DNA of 64,000 bases from Desulfomicrobium sp. UBA5193 (GTDB lineage Bacteria; Desulfobacterota; Desulfovibrionia; Desulfovibrionales; Desulfomicrobiaceae): the NCBI GenBank assembly GCA_002412965.1, contig DHWB01000011.1, forward strand, positions 640,542-704,541, in the 5' to 3' direction. Below, one piece after another: positions 53,560 through 63,290 of the stretch. The position numbers were made by a program, and so were the translations under genes. The notes below the pieces were generated by a model, which was not told where the DNA came from, did no database searches, and saw only the letters and a program-made list of their open reading frames with translations. Each line of letters opens with the position of its first letter. Within the stretch, counting starts at the first letter, position 1.

Positions 53560-54815
53560 AAACCTACGATGTCATGGTCATCGGGTCCGGATTCGCTGGC
53601 ATGGCCGCCAGCCTTTTCGCGGCCAGGCGCGGATTGAGCGTGGTCCAGACCGGCGCCACGGGCGGGATTGATTTCAGCACCGGGTTCATCGACCTTTTGG
53701 CCGTGCATCCCATCGCCGAGCAGCGGGTCTGGATGGACCCCTTCGCAGCGCTGGCCCAGCTGCGCCGGGATCTGCCCGCACACCCCTACTGCCGGGTCAC
53801 AGACGAGGAGATTGTCCTTGCCTTGACCGAGTTCACGGAGTTTCTGGGCAACCAGGGGCTCTGCTACCGGGGTCGCGCCGGTCGGAACACTGCCACCCTG
53901 ACCTCGGCCGGGACCATGAAGCCGACCTACCTTTTGCCCTGCTCGGCCTGGAACGGAGTGGAAGCGTGGGAGAGCAAGGCCAGGACCCTCATTGTCGATT
54001 TTCACGGACACAAAGGTCTGAGCGCCCGGCAGATCGCCGAGGTGCGCGGTGCGTCCTGGCCCGGATTGCAGGTCGCGCGGGTGGCGTTTCCGGGAATGAG
54101 CGGAGAATTGTATCCCGAACACATGGCCTGGAGCATGGCCGATCCCGGCAGACGCGCAGAGTTGGCCGCCGCGGTAGCCCCCTTGGCAGGGGATGTCGAC
54201 TTTGTCGGCTTTCCGGCCATTCTGGGCATGACCGAAACATCCGCCGTGCTGCGTCATTTGGAAGAGCTGCTCGGCAAGCGGATCTTCGAGATCCCCACCC
54301 TGCCTCCCTCCATTGCCGGCCCCCGTCTGCGCGCCGCCTTCGACAAGGGCTTGCCGGGCCTTGGGGTACGGACCTGCACGCAAAAATTGATAACCAACGT
54401 GGAATATGGCGAAGATACCTTTCGCTTCACCGCCGGAAGCGGCTCGACGGCGATCGAACTTTCCGCACGCTCCGCGATCCTTGCCAGCGGACGTTTTTTC
54501 GGAAAAGGCCTCAAGGCCGACCGGATGCGGATTGAGGAAGCGGTCTTTGATTTGCCCGTCCGTCAGCCCAAGACGCGGAGCTCATGGCACCGGGCCGCTT
54601 TTTTCGACCCGCGCGGGCATGAGGTCAATCAGGCCGGGGTCGAGACCGACGAGCTCCTGCGGCCCCTAGGCGCGGACGGGAACGTGTTTCATCCCCGCCT
54701 GCATGCCGCCGGCGCCATCCTCGCGCATCAGGACTGGATGCGCATGAAATGCGGAGCCGGGCTGGCCATCGCCACGGCGTACAAGGCGGTGACGGGGTTG
54801 CGCGACGCGCTCTAA
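53556..54815 (+). CDS. glpB: Anaerobic glycerol-3-phosphate dehydrogenase, subunit B
   Basis: 419 residues, the usual GlpB length. GSGFAGMAASLFAARRG is the Rossmann FAD/FMN loop; TGGIDFSTGFIDLL and a C-terminal KCGAGLAIATAY follow. It is the second flavin subunit, linking GlpA to the membrane partner. Overlaps glpA by four bases. Confidence 0.93.
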   Translation: MKTYDVMVIGSGFAGMAASLFAARRGLSVVQTGATGGIDFSTGFIDLLAVHPIAEQRVWMDPFAALAQLRRDLPAHPYCRVTDEEIVLALTEFTEFLGNQGLCYRGRAGRNTATLTSAGTMKPTYLLPCSAWNGVEAWESKARTLIVDFHGHKGLSARQIAEVRGASWPGLQVARVAFPGMSGELYPEHMAWSMADPGRRAELAAAVAPLAGDVDFVGFPAILGMTETSAVLRHLEELLGKRIFEIPTLPPSIAGPRLRAAFDKGLPGLGVRTCTQKLITNVEYGEDTFRFTAGSGSTAIELSARSAILASGRFFGKGLKADRMRIEEAVFDLPVRQPKTRSSWHRAAFFDPRGHEVNQAGVETDELLRPLGADGNVFHPRLHAAGAILAHQDWMRMKCGAGLAIATAYKAVTGLRDAL

Positions 54816-54868
54816 AGGCGGCCCGCGACCGTTTTCAACTCGAACAGTTTTCCCGCAGCGGAGCCGGA

Positions 54869-56482
54869 ATGGATTTTTTCTCCATAGGCCTCACCCTCGC
54901 CTGCCTGAGTTGCGCCATCGGCGTCGCGTGGCGTTTGCGGCAAGTTCGCCATTCCCTGCCCGAGGTCCGTTCGGACGAAGGGAAAAAATCCCCATCTCCC
55001 CCCGGCCAGGGCGCATTTCGCAGGCTCGGGGCCGGGCTGGCCGACGTGATATTCCTGCGCCGCACGCTGCGCACGGGCCGACTGCGCTGGACCGGCCACA
55101 TGCTGCTTGTGCTCGGTTTTCTTCCCCTTTTGCTCCTGCACGCCATGGACGGGATCGTAACCCGCCCCCTTTTCTCCGGCTACGAACCGACCCTCGACCC
55201 CTGGCAATTTTTGCGTAACCTCTTCGGGCTGCTGGCCTCGGGCGGATTTTGCATCCTGCTGTGGCACAGACTGCGTGTGTCAGGGCTCAGAGCCTTGAGC
55301 CGGGTGCAGGACTGGGCGCTGCTCGGGGTCGTTGGCGTCATTCTCATGTCCGGTTTTTTTCTGGAAGCAGCGAAGATCGCTTCTCCCGAAGATTTCAACC
55401 GCATGGCGGACGAATATTTTCCGGAAGCCCAGCACGAGGAATTGACTGCCCTCAAAGCCTACTGGTCCACAGAGAACGGAGTCCGTTTCAATCAGTTTCT
55501 CCCGAGCGCCCCTGAAATCCTGACCCTTGGCCGCGACCTGCATGAGGATCGCTGCGCGGCCTGCCACGCGCCAACCTCCACGGCCTTTGTCTCACGCAGA
55601 CTGGCAGGAGTGCTCCCTGTCGCCCTCCCCAAGGAGGGACCCGCGCTGCTGTGGTATCTGCACGTGGGCATGGCCTTTCTGGGCCTTGGACTCATGCCGT
55701 GGGGCAAGTTTTTGCACCCCCTGACCACCACCGCGAGCCTGCTTGCGCGCGGAGGCTCGACCACAAGCGCGCAGCGTGAGCCCCATGGCGACATGCTGCG
55801 CAGGCTGGGGCTGGACGCCTGCACCAGCTGCGGCCAATGCAGCCTGCACTGCAGCGTCGCGCCGAGCGCTCGCGTGCTCGGCAACCCCGACATCCTGCCC
55901 ATGGATAAGCTCCATGATCTGCGCGGCTATCTGAACGACACCCTGGCAAGCCGGAAAGTGGCCGATCTGGCCGAAGGCAGCCATATCTGCACCGAATGCC
56001 TGCGCTGCACCGAGATTTGTCCCGCTGGCATCAATCTGCAGGACCTGTGGCTCGCGTCCAAGCAGGCCCTGGTCGAAACGGGCCGGGCCGGAGTGGACGG
56101 CGAGATACGCAAGCGCACGGCCGGTCAATGGGCCAGGGAGCTCTCCACGCGCACGCTGGGCAAGGCCCGAGGCACGGGGCTTGCGGACCAGGCCGAGTCT
56201 TTCTGGGGCTGCGTGCAGTGCACGACCTGCACCGGCGTCTGTCCGGTCGTGGCGGTCAGCGAAGATCCATCCCGTGACCTGGACCTGACTCCGCAGCAGA
56301 TCATGAACCTGCTGCGCATGGGCCTCAAGGCCCAGACCCTGGGCGCTCGCATGGTCTGGAGCTGCACCACCTGTTACAAATGCCAGGAGCATTGCCCGCA
56401 GGGCGTGCCCGTGGCCGATATCCTGTACGAGCTGCGGGAACTGGGCGCGGAGCTGCTGCGCGACCAAGGGAGGCGCTCATGA
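54869..56482 (+). CDS. HdrD-like iron-sulfur protein fused to a membrane cytochrome module
   Basis: ATG at 54869 gives 537 residues. Residues 1-310 have about five membrane helices with spaced His (LRWTGHML, LLLHAMD and others), a b-type cytochrome-like part. Within the middle loop is CAACH (about 229-233), a possible c-type haem motif. From about 340 are the iron-sulfur motifs: CTSCGQCSLHC and CTECLRCTEIC (two [4Fe-4S]), then CVQCTTCTGVC and CTTCYKCQEHC. This is an HdrDE-like or QmoC-like fusion that replaces part of GlpC, taking electrons from GlpAB to the quinone pool or to thiol acceptors. The usual GlpC length is about 400, without the membrane part. Confidence 0.85.
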   Translation: MDFFSIGLTLACLSCAIGVAWRLRQVRHSLPEVRSDEGKKSPSPPGQGAFRRLGAGLADVIFLRRTLRTGRLRWTGHMLLVLGFLPLLLLHAMDGIVTRPLFSGYEPTLDPWQFLRNLFGLLASGGFCILLWHRLRVSGLRALSRVQDWALLGVVGVILMSGFFLEAAKIASPEDFNRMADEYFPEAQHEELTALKAYWSTENGVRFNQFLPSAPEILTLGRDLHEDRCAACHAPTSTAFVSRRLAGVLPVALPKEGPALLWYLHVGMAFLGLGLMPWGKFLHPLTTTASLLARGGSTTSAQREPHGDMLRRLGLDACTSCGQCSLHCSVAPSARVLGNPDILPMDKLHDLRGYLNDTLASRKVADLAEGSHICTECLRCTEICPAGINLQDLWLASKQALVETGRAGVDGEIRKRTAGQWARELSTRTLGKARGTGLADQAESFWGCVQCTTCTGVCPVVAVSEDPSRDLDLTPQQIMNLLRMGLKAQTLGARMVWSCTTCYKCQEHCPQGVPVADILYELRELGAELLRDQGRRS

Positions 56483-57315
56483 GATTCGCCTATTTTCCGG
56501 GCTGCAAGATCGCTTACCATCTGCCCGCGCACGGCCTGAGCGTGGAGGCGGTCTGCGCACGCCTTCACATTGAATTGATCAAACCCGAGTTCACGTGCTG
56601 CGGCTATCCGGTCCGTCACGAAAGCCGGGACGCCTCGGTCTATTCCGCCCTGCGCAACCTGTCCCTGGCCCAAAGCCTCGGACTGGATCTGCTCACACCC
56701 TGCAAATGCTGCTACGGCAATTTTCAGCATGCGCGGCATCAGGTTTTGCAGGATGAAAAGCTCAAGCATCGGATGAGTAATTTACTCAGGGACGAAGGGC
56801 TCGATTTTCCGGAAAGCACTCGCGTACGTCATCTCATGCAGGTGCTCGACGCGGATTTGAATTTGGTGACGGCCGCCGTCAGCCGTCCTTTGACGGGTCT
56901 CAAGGTTGCCTGCCACTATGGCTGTCACGCGCTTCGTCCGGAGAACATCACCCATTTCGACGACCCTCTGGCCCCGACAATTTTCGAGCGTCTGGTCGCC
57001 GCGACAGGCGCTATTCCCCTGCCCTGGGAGCTGCGCCTGGAGTGCTGCGGCTATCCGCTGCGGGGCCGGGACGAGCGGATCTCGGAGCTGCTCATGGTCA
57101 AGAAGATGGCCAGCGCCCAGCTTTCCGGGGCGGACATCATGGCGACGGGCTGCACCTATTGCCAGTTGCAGTTCAGGCGCGAAAACGCGCAAAATCCCGC
57201 GACCATCCCGGCCGTACTATTTCCGCAGCTTCTGGGGCTGGCGCTGGGACTTGCGCCGGAGGATCTTGGCCTGGAAGCCACGGCGTCCCGCACTTCGTGG
57301 TTTGAGAACACATGA
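56479..57315 (+). CDS. HdrB-like subunit (two CCG domains)
   Basis: ATG at 56479 overlaps the previous stop (ATGA); 278 residues. Two Cys-rich CCG-type segments: FTCCGYPVRHESR ... CKCCYG, and LECCGYPLRGRD ... GCTYCQLQF, the non-cubane cluster motifs of HdrB. FAYFPGCKIAYHLP is the start. It probably forms the thiol- or quinone-active site with the preceding subunit. In Desulfovibrio-like glycerol operons this split is a natural replacement of GlpC. Confidence 0.88.
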   Translation: MRFAYFPGCKIAYHLPAHGLSVEAVCARLHIELIKPEFTCCGYPVRHESRDASVYSALRNLSLAQSLGLDLLTPCKCCYGNFQHARHQVLQDEKLKHRMSNLLRDEGLDFPESTRVRHLMQVLDADLNLVTAAVSRPLTGLKVACHYGCHALRPENITHFDDPLAPTIFERLVAATGAIPLPWELRLECCGYPLRGRDERISELLMVKKMASAQLSGADIMATGCTYCQLQFRRENAQNPATIPAVLFPQLLGLALGLAPEDLGLEATASRTSWFENT

Positions 57316-57371
57316 ATATCGAGTAGAATCCGTCAGCAATCACGGCACAAACGCATTTCGAGGAGGAGAGC

Positions 57372-58883
57372 ATGGCCCGCTACGTAGGCGCAGTCGATCA
57401 GGGAACCACCAGTAGCCGCTTCATCATTTTTGACGAGCACGGCCGCATTGTCGGCATGGATCAGAAAGAACACGAACAGATCTACCCGAAACCCGGCTGG
57501 GTGGAACACGACCCCATGGAGATCTGGAACAACACCCAGGACGTCATCCGTGGAGCTTTGGCCAAATCCGGAATCAAAGGTTCGGAGCTCTCGTCCATCG
57601 GCATCACCAACCAGCGCGAGACCACCGTTGTCTGGGACCGCTTCACGGGCAAGCCCTACTACAACGCAATTGTCTGGCAGTGCACCCGCACCCACGACCT
57701 CTGCAAGGAGCTCATTGCCGAAGGCGGCCAGGATCGCTTCCGGCCCGTTACCGGTCTGCCTGTGGCGACCTATTTTTCCGGCCCGAAGATGCTCTGGATT
57801 CTGGACAACGTGCCCGAGGCCCGCGCCGCCGCAGAGAAGGGCAACGCCCTCTTCGGCACCATCGAGACCTGGATCATCTGGTGGCTGACCGGCGGGCCCA
57901 AGGGCGGGGCGCACGTGACCGACGTGACCAACGCCAGCCGGACCATGCTCATGGACCTCAAAACCCTGGCCTGGGATGAGGAGATTCTAAAGATCATGGG
58001 CATCCCGATCCAGGGCTTGCCGCGCATCGTGCCCTCCTCCGACAGCGCCACCTGGGGTCCCACCAGCGAGGATGGCCCCCTTGGCGCGCGCGTGCCGGTC
58101 TGCGGGGCCGTGGGCGACCAGCAGGCGGCCCTCGTCGGCCAGACCTGCTTCGCGCCCGGCGAAGCCAAAAACACGTACGGCACAGGCTGTTTCCTGCTGA
58201 TGCACACGGGTCACGAGCCCATTCAGTCTAAACACGGGCTGATCACCACGCTGGCCTACCAGTTCAGCGGCCGCAAGCCTTCCTACTGCCTCGAAGGGTC
58301 CATCGCCATCGCCGGAGCCCTGGTGCAGTGGCTGCGCGACAATCTGCAGATGTTCTCCTCGGCTCCGGAAGTCGAGGCCCTGGCCAGGCAGGTGGAGGAC
58401 ACGGGCGGGATGTACATCGTCCCGGCCTTTTCCGGCCTTTACGCCCCCTACTGGCGGCCCGACGCGCGCGGGGTCATGGTCGGCCTGTCCCGCTACATCA
58501 ACCGCAACCACATCGCCCGCGCCGTGCTCGAAGCCACTGCCTACCAGACCAAGGACATCGTCGACGCCATGAACAAGGATTCGGGCGTGGATCTGAAGAC
58601 CATCAAGGCTGATGGCGGCATGGTCTACAACGAGCTGCTCATGCAGTTCCAGGCGGATATCCTGAACGTGCCCGTGGTCCGGCCCAAGGTGGCGGAAACC
58701 ACGTGCCTCGGAGCAGCCTACGCGGCGGGCATCGCCTCGGGCTTCTGGTCCGGCCGGGAGGAACTCTCCAATAATTGGGAAGAGGACAAGCGCTGGATTC
58801 CGGATATGAAGGAAGAAAAACGCAGGGAGTTGTTCTCAGGATGGCAAAAGGCCGTGACACGGACTTTTGATTGGGTCGAATGA
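57372..58883 (+). CDS. glpK: Glycerol kinase
   Basis: 503 residues, normal. ATG at 57372 follows GAGGAGAG. GAVDQGTTSSRFIIFD is the phosphate-1 loop; GDQQAALVGQ, GTGCFLLMHTG and SIAIAGALVQWLRD are further signatures, plus ADGGMVYNELLMQFQADIL. It phosphorylates imported glycerol to feed the GlpAB enzyme. Last of the catabolic operon, 56 bases after the HdrB gene, with a terminator. Confidence 0.97.
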   Translation: MARYVGAVDQGTTSSRFIIFDEHGRIVGMDQKEHEQIYPKPGWVEHDPMEIWNNTQDVIRGALAKSGIKGSELSSIGITNQRETTVVWDRFTGKPYYNAIVWQCTRTHDLCKELIAEGGQDRFRPVTGLPVATYFSGPKMLWILDNVPEARAAAEKGNALFGTIETWIIWWLTGGPKGGAHVTDVTNASRTMLMDLKTLAWDEEILKIMGIPIQGLPRIVPSSDSATWGPTSEDGPLGARVPVCGAVGDQQAALVGQTCFAPGEAKNTYGTGCFLLMHTGHEPIQSKHGLITTLAYQFSGRKPSYCLEGSIAIAGALVQWLRDNLQMFSSAPEVEALARQVEDTGGMYIVPAFSGLYAPYWRPDARGVMVGLSRYINRNHIARAVLEATAYQTKDIVDAMNKDSGVDLKTIKADGGMVYNELLMQFQADILNVPVVRPKVAETTCLGAAYAAGIASGFWSGREELSNNWEEDKRWIPDMKEEKRRELFSGWQKAVTRTFDWVE

Positions 58884-58910
58884 CGAATTCGAGCAGCACC
58901 ACGCCACATG

Positions 58911-58948
58911 AAAACGTCCGAAGCCCCGCTCCGGACGTTTTCTTTTTC
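58911..58948 (+). terminator. Terminator of the glpABK operon
   Basis: AAAACGTCCG (58911-58920), loop AAGCCCCGCTC, CGGACGTTTT then CTTTTT. It lies 28 bases after glpK, before the convergent response-regulator gene. Confidence 0.9.
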
Positions 58949-59019
58949 CCGGAAATGGTGCTGATCGAGACATTGGCCTAGTCCTTTGCATGACTTCACG
59001 CTCGGACTGCCGCGCTCTT

Positions 59020-60483
59020 CTACTGGCGACGGATGCCGAATTTGCGCATGCGGGCGCGCAGAGTGCTGGGGTTGATGTCAAGGAGCGTCGCGGCTCCGCG
59101 TTTGCCTTCAATGCGCCATCCGGTCTGCCGGAGCACCTGCAGGATGTGGTCGCGTTCCAGATCGGCCAGGGCTTTGACGTTTCCATCAACCGGCGCCGTC
59201 TTCCTCGATGTTTCGAACCTGTCCAATATCCGCAGGGAACTTCCGGGACTGGTGATCACCGCCCGCTCAACGACGCTTTCCAGTTCCCGCACATTTCCGG
59301 GCCAATGATATTCCTGCAGTGCGTCCAGGGTATCTTTGGGCACGGTTTCGATATTCTTGCCGGTTTTCTTGTTGAATTTGGCCACAAAAAAATTGACGAG
59401 CAACGCGATGTCGCCGGTGCGCTGGCGAAGCGGCGGAATCGAGATGGGAAAAACATTGAGGCGATAGAAAAGGTCTTTCCGGAATTTGCCCTTGCTGATC
59501 TCATCCTGCAGATTCCTATTGCTGGCCGCTATGATGCGGACATCAATCTTGATTGTGTGGGGACTGCCCAGCCGCTCCATCTCTCCATCCTGAATGACTC
59601 GCAACAGCTTGCTTTGCAACTCAAGCGGCATCTCTCCGATTTCATCGAGAAAAATGGTGCCTCCGTCGGCCACTTCGAAGCGCCCCAACTGCTGGGCGTT
59701 GGACCCGGTGAACGCACCCCGCTCCCGCCCAAAAAGTTCGCTCTCGATGAGATTGGCCGGCAGCGCCGCGCAGTTGACCGTGATCATTGACCGGCCCTTG
59801 CGAGTGCTGCAGCCATGGATGGCCCGTGCGACCAAACCTTTGCCGGTGCCGGTCTCGCCCATAAGGAGAACCGTCGCATTCAATGGCGACACCAGTTTAA
59901 TCCGTTCGAACACGTTCACTATGGCGTCGCTTTGACCGATGATCTCTCCGAAGTTGTACTCTCGCGCAACCTCCTGCCGCAGGCAGATGTTTTCAGCCTG
60001 GAGCCGGTCTTTGAGCTGATTGATCTCCTTGAACGCAGCCTGGAGTTCGCTCGTCCGTTGACTGACCCGGAGCTCCAGTTCGTCGTGAGCTTGACGCAAT
60101 TTACGTTCGGCTTGGTGCTTGTAGAGCGCCATCTCAATGTGAATTCCGAGCACGCGATCATCAAACGGCTTGAGCAGATAGCCGAACGACTCGGTCACCT
60201 TGGCCTGTTCCAGAGTCGCACGATCCGAATGAGCTGTAAGGTAGATGACAGGCAGGTCGTATTCAAGGCCGATGATTCCCGCTGCTTCAATGCCGTTCAT
60301 GGTTCCAGCCAGCTGGATATCCATCAGAACCAGATCGGGACGCAGTTCACGTGCATGGATGATCGCATCTTCACCGTATCTTGTCGTGCCGCTGATTTCG
60401 TAGCCAAGCTTGCCCAATTTGCAGGCAAGGTCCTCGGCGACAATCATCTCATCTTCAACGATGAGAATTCGTGTTTTACTCAC
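59020..60483 (-). CDS. Sigma-54-dependent response regulator (receiver-AAA+-Fis)
   Basis: GTG at 60483 overlaps the histidine-kinase stop by 8 bases; 487 residues. Receiver (RILIVEDE, phosphorylatable Asp in LVLMDIQL, LKPF), a short coiled coil (about 130-170), AAA+ domain with GETGTGKG Walker A and GAFTGS (the sigma-54 contact loop is normally GAFTGA, here Ser), LDEIGEMP, RLNVFPISIPPLRQR, then a Fis-type helix-turn-helix (AATLLDINPSTLRARMRKFGI). It would activate sigma-54 promoters; target genes are unknown. Its place after a kinase and two KaiB homologues suggests it reports Kai-type signalling. Confidence 0.9.
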   Translation of the reverse strand: MSKTRILIVEDEMIVAEDLACKLGKLGYEISGTTRYGEDAIIHARELRPDLVLMDIQLAGTMNGIEAAGIIGLEYDLPVIYLTAHSDRATLEQAKVTESFGYLLKPFDDRVLGIHIEMALYKHQAERKLRQAHDELELRVSQRTSELQAAFKEINQLKDRLQAENICLRQEVAREYNFGEIIGQSDAIVNVFERIKLVSPLNATVLLMGETGTGKGLVARAIHGCSTRKGRSMITVNCAALPANLIESELFGRERGAFTGSNAQQLGRFEVADGGTIFLDEIGEMPLELQSKLLRVIQDGEMERLGSPHTIKIDVRIIAASNRNLQDEISKGKFRKDLFYRLNVFPISIPPLRQRTGDIALLVNFFVAKFNKKTGKNIETVPKDTLDALQEYHWPGNVRELESVVERAVITSPGSSLRILDRFETSRKTAPVDGNVKALADLERDHILQVLRQTGWRIEGKRGAATLLDINPSTLRARMRKFGIRRQ

Positions 60484-63283
60484 GTGCTCGTTCTCCGTCT
60501 TTTTCAACTTCCGGCAGCTTGAAAGTCAGCTGAAATTCTGTGCCGTTGTCGCAATTCAGTTCCATTGTGGCGTTCAATTGCCGGGTCAGCATCTGCACCA
60601 GCCTCAGTCCTAAAGATTCGGACTGACGCCAATCAAATTCAGGGGGCAAACCGACACCGTCGTCGCTGACGCACAGACAGACCGTGCCGTCTGGACTCTG
60701 GTGGAGTGCGATCCTGACCTCTCCGTGGGAACGCCCCCGAAAGGCATGCTTGAGCGTGTTGCTGATGAGTTCATTCAGGATCAAGCCGCAAGGCACCGCC
60801 GTCTGCACCGCAAGGAATAGCGGCTGTAAATCTTTACTGAAGCGGATGGCAGCGTTGGAGTTGCCGTGCGCATGGCAGAGGTACTGCAACAGGGCGCTTA
60901 CGTATTCGTCGAAGTGTACGCTTGAGAGGTTCTCAGATTGGTAGAGCTTCTCATGGACCAGGGCCATGGAACGCACCCGGTCTCTCACGTCGCACAGATG
61001 CTCGTGCACGGCTGGATCATCGATGGTATTGGCCTGGAGGTTAATCAGGCTGGAGATGACTTGTAAATTGTTCTTCACCCGGTGATGAATTTCTTTCAGC
61101 AAGACTTCTTTCTCGTGCAACGACGCATGAATGAGATCTTCTGCCGACTTGCGCTCGGTAATGTCCTGGAAAGCACCCGTGAGTTTGACAACCTTACCGT
61201 CTTTGAAGATCCCTTTACCCATGGCGTGGACCCAGATACTTCCTTCGCACCCTCGTGGATTGAAAAGAGCTTCGACATCCCAAGATTCACCAGACTCGGA
61301 GCACCTTTTCACCGCGGCTTCTATGACAGGCCTGTACTCGGGAGCATAGAAATCAATGCCTTCTTGCAGCGTCGGCTTATAGCCGGGTTCAACTCCATGA
61401 ATCCGGCATGTCTCCTCCGTCCACGTGAGGCTCAGAGGCGAGAGATTGAGCTCCCATCCTCCGACTTTGGCTAATTCTCCGGTTGCATTGAGAAGTCTCA
61501 CGTTTTGCGAGAGAGTCTCTTCCGCCAGTTTACGCTCAGTGACGTCTCGCACGACGGATACCGAGCCTAAAATATTGTCGTGCATGTCCCGGACTGAATT
61601 TGCACTGACCTCTCGATGTCGCAACTCGCCAGTTAGAGGATTGCGAATAATCTCTTCTTCATTTGTTACGGTTTCTCCTCGGAGGGCGCGCAAAGGTGGT
61701 GCTTCTTCGATGGGTCGTGGACTCCCATCAGGACGGAATACTTCCAAACTGGCAGCAAACTTTTCAATACCTATTTCGTCGGTAACATCCATGCCGAAAA
61801 ACCGCAGAGCTGATGGGTTTGCCAAAGTGAATTTTTGTTGTGTATCGGCAAACCAAACCTCATCGCTGATGCCATTAATAACCGCAGATAGCCTCTCTTT
61901 TTCTTGCACAATCATGTTTGATAATTTCCGATTTTCCTCCTGGGCAATCTTGCTTTCGGTAATATCTCTGACAGCTCCCATTAACCGAGTGCAGCGCCCG
62001 GAATCATCGAAAGAGTATAGGGCAGTGACGTTTATCCAGTGCATGCTGCCATTCGGCCAGACAATGCGGTACTCGACCTGGAATCGAACTTTCTCTTCCA
62101 TCGCCTGGCGCATCTGTTCTTCAACCCTGTGCAAATCATCGGGATGTACCCGGTCCGACCATTCTTGATAAGTGTATGTAGTAGTAGTAGTAGTAGTAGT
62201 AGGCTCATAGCCAAAAATTTTCTCCTGCTGCTGCGTCCATTGGATATCGCCTGATTCCGTGTCGAGGTCGAACATGCCGACCTGTCCAGCGTCGGCTGCA
62301 AGGGCTAGCCGTTCCTGGTTATGTTGCAATTCTTCCTCGACGCGTTTGCGCTCTGTAATGTCACGGACAAAAGCTTCAGTACCTCGAATTTTACCGTGGG
62401 CATCATAATAAAATTGAGCGTTCAGAGACACCGGAATGGATGTGCCATCTTTTCTTAATGCCACCGCTTCGAAATCAACGACTTTTCCATGACGGTGTAG
62501 CTCCTCAAATAACCGATCTCTGTGTTCAAAATTTTTGTAAAAAAGGAGAACGGAAAGCCCCAGCATATCCTCGAATGAATCGTATCCGAGCATTAGAGCT
62601 GCAGAAGGATTTACTATGGTCACAATCCCTTCTGTATCTGCACGGATATATGCATCCTGAATATTGATAAGTATAGATTTGTATCGCTCATTGCTCTCGC
62701 GGAGTGCTTCAGAAGCACGAGCACGTTCTTCTACCATCTGTAACTGTGTTTCAGCCAGTTTAAGTTCTGTGATGTCTGTGAACAAAACATTCATTCCACG
62801 GCTACCAGAAAGCTCCACAGAACAACAGGAGAACAGAACAGGTGTAGGATTGTCTGCTCCGCTTAACAGAGATATTTCACCTTTTTGTGGTTCCCGAGTA
62901 CTCGATTCCAGTCGCGCGGCAAATAAGGCAGAATCAGCAGGAGCGACATACGAAAGGAGCATGGAGCCGATGAGATTTTCCAGAGGCACCTGCAGCAAGG
63001 CCGCCATACTCTTGTTACAATAGACGATGGTACCGTCTGAAGTAAGGGTTACTGCACCCTCGTTCATCGTTTCGATGAGCACCCGGTAGGGATGTTCAGA
63101 TCCCTGCAGGGTAAAGACCTGCTCCCCTCCATCAGGCATGGACACCACAAGAGCGTCGGCAGCACCGCTTCCGAGCGCATGCAGCGTCTCCTCAGCCTCT
63201 TCAAGCCGAAAACGGAGCTCTTTGTTCTCAGCAACAAGTTCTTCGCGGGACCTGGTGTCGGTTACTATGCTACCCCTTTTCAT
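60476..63283 (-). CDS. Multi-PAS histidine kinase (HisKA_2/HWE-type catalytic region)
   Basis: ATG at 63283 gives 935 residues. No membrane helix is apparent, so a soluble sensor. An N-terminal coiled coil (about 10-40), then five to six PAS/PAC modules between about 50 and 720 (repeated DITE-K or D-TERK PAC ends). The transmitter has LKEIHHRVKNNLQVISSLINLQANTID, the HisKA_2 phospho-His region, and a late HATPase with LILNELISNTLKHAF and SDDGVGLPPEF. Residues 362-369 are eight consecutive Thr from an ACT repeat. It partners with the downstream sigma-54 regulator and follows the kaiB-like genes with only a 7-base gap. Confidence 0.9.
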   Translation of the reverse strand: MKRGSIVTDTRSREELVAENKELRFRLEEAEETLHALGSGAADALVVSMPDGGEQVFTLQGSEHPYRVLIETMNEGAVTLTSDGTIVYCNKSMAALLQVPLENLIGSMLLSYVAPADSALFAARLESSTREPQKGEISLLSGADNPTPVLFSCCSVELSGSRGMNVLFTDITELKLAETQLQMVEERARASEALRESNERYKSILINIQDAYIRADTEGIVTIVNPSAALMLGYDSFEDMLGLSVLLFYKNFEHRDRLFEELHRHGKVVDFEAVALRKDGTSIPVSLNAQFYYDAHGKIRGTEAFVRDITERKRVEEELQHNQERLALAADAGQVGMFDLDTESGDIQWTQQQEKIFGYEPTTTTTTTTYTYQEWSDRVHPDDLHRVEEQMRQAMEEKVRFQVEYRIVWPNGSMHWINVTALYSFDDSGRCTRLMGAVRDITESKIAQEENRKLSNMIVQEKERLSAVINGISDEVWFADTQQKFTLANPSALRFFGMDVTDEIGIEKFAASLEVFRPDGSPRPIEEAPPLRALRGETVTNEEEIIRNPLTGELRHREVSANSVRDMHDNILGSVSVVRDVTERKLAEETLSQNVRLLNATGELAKVGGWELNLSPLSLTWTEETCRIHGVEPGYKPTLQEGIDFYAPEYRPVIEAAVKRCSESGESWDVEALFNPRGCEGSIWVHAMGKGIFKDGKVVKLTGAFQDITERKSAEDLIHASLHEKEVLLKEIHHRVKNNLQVISSLINLQANTIDDPAVHEHLCDVRDRVRSMALVHEKLYQSENLSSVHFDEYVSALLQYLCHAHGNSNAAIRFSKDLQPLFLAVQTAVPCGLILNELISNTLKHAFRGRSHGEVRIALHQSPDGTVCLCVSDDGVGLPPEFDWRQSESLGLRLVQMLTRQLNATMELNCDNGTEFQLTFKLPEVEKDGERARE
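62178..62201. repeat. Trinucleotide microsatellite inside the kinase gene
   Basis: Eight copies of GTA on the plus strand, encoding a run of eight Thr (seven ACT, one ACA) in a PAS domain of the kinase. In-frame expansion is possible. Confidence 0.9.
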
Positions 63284-63290
63284 GCCGACT

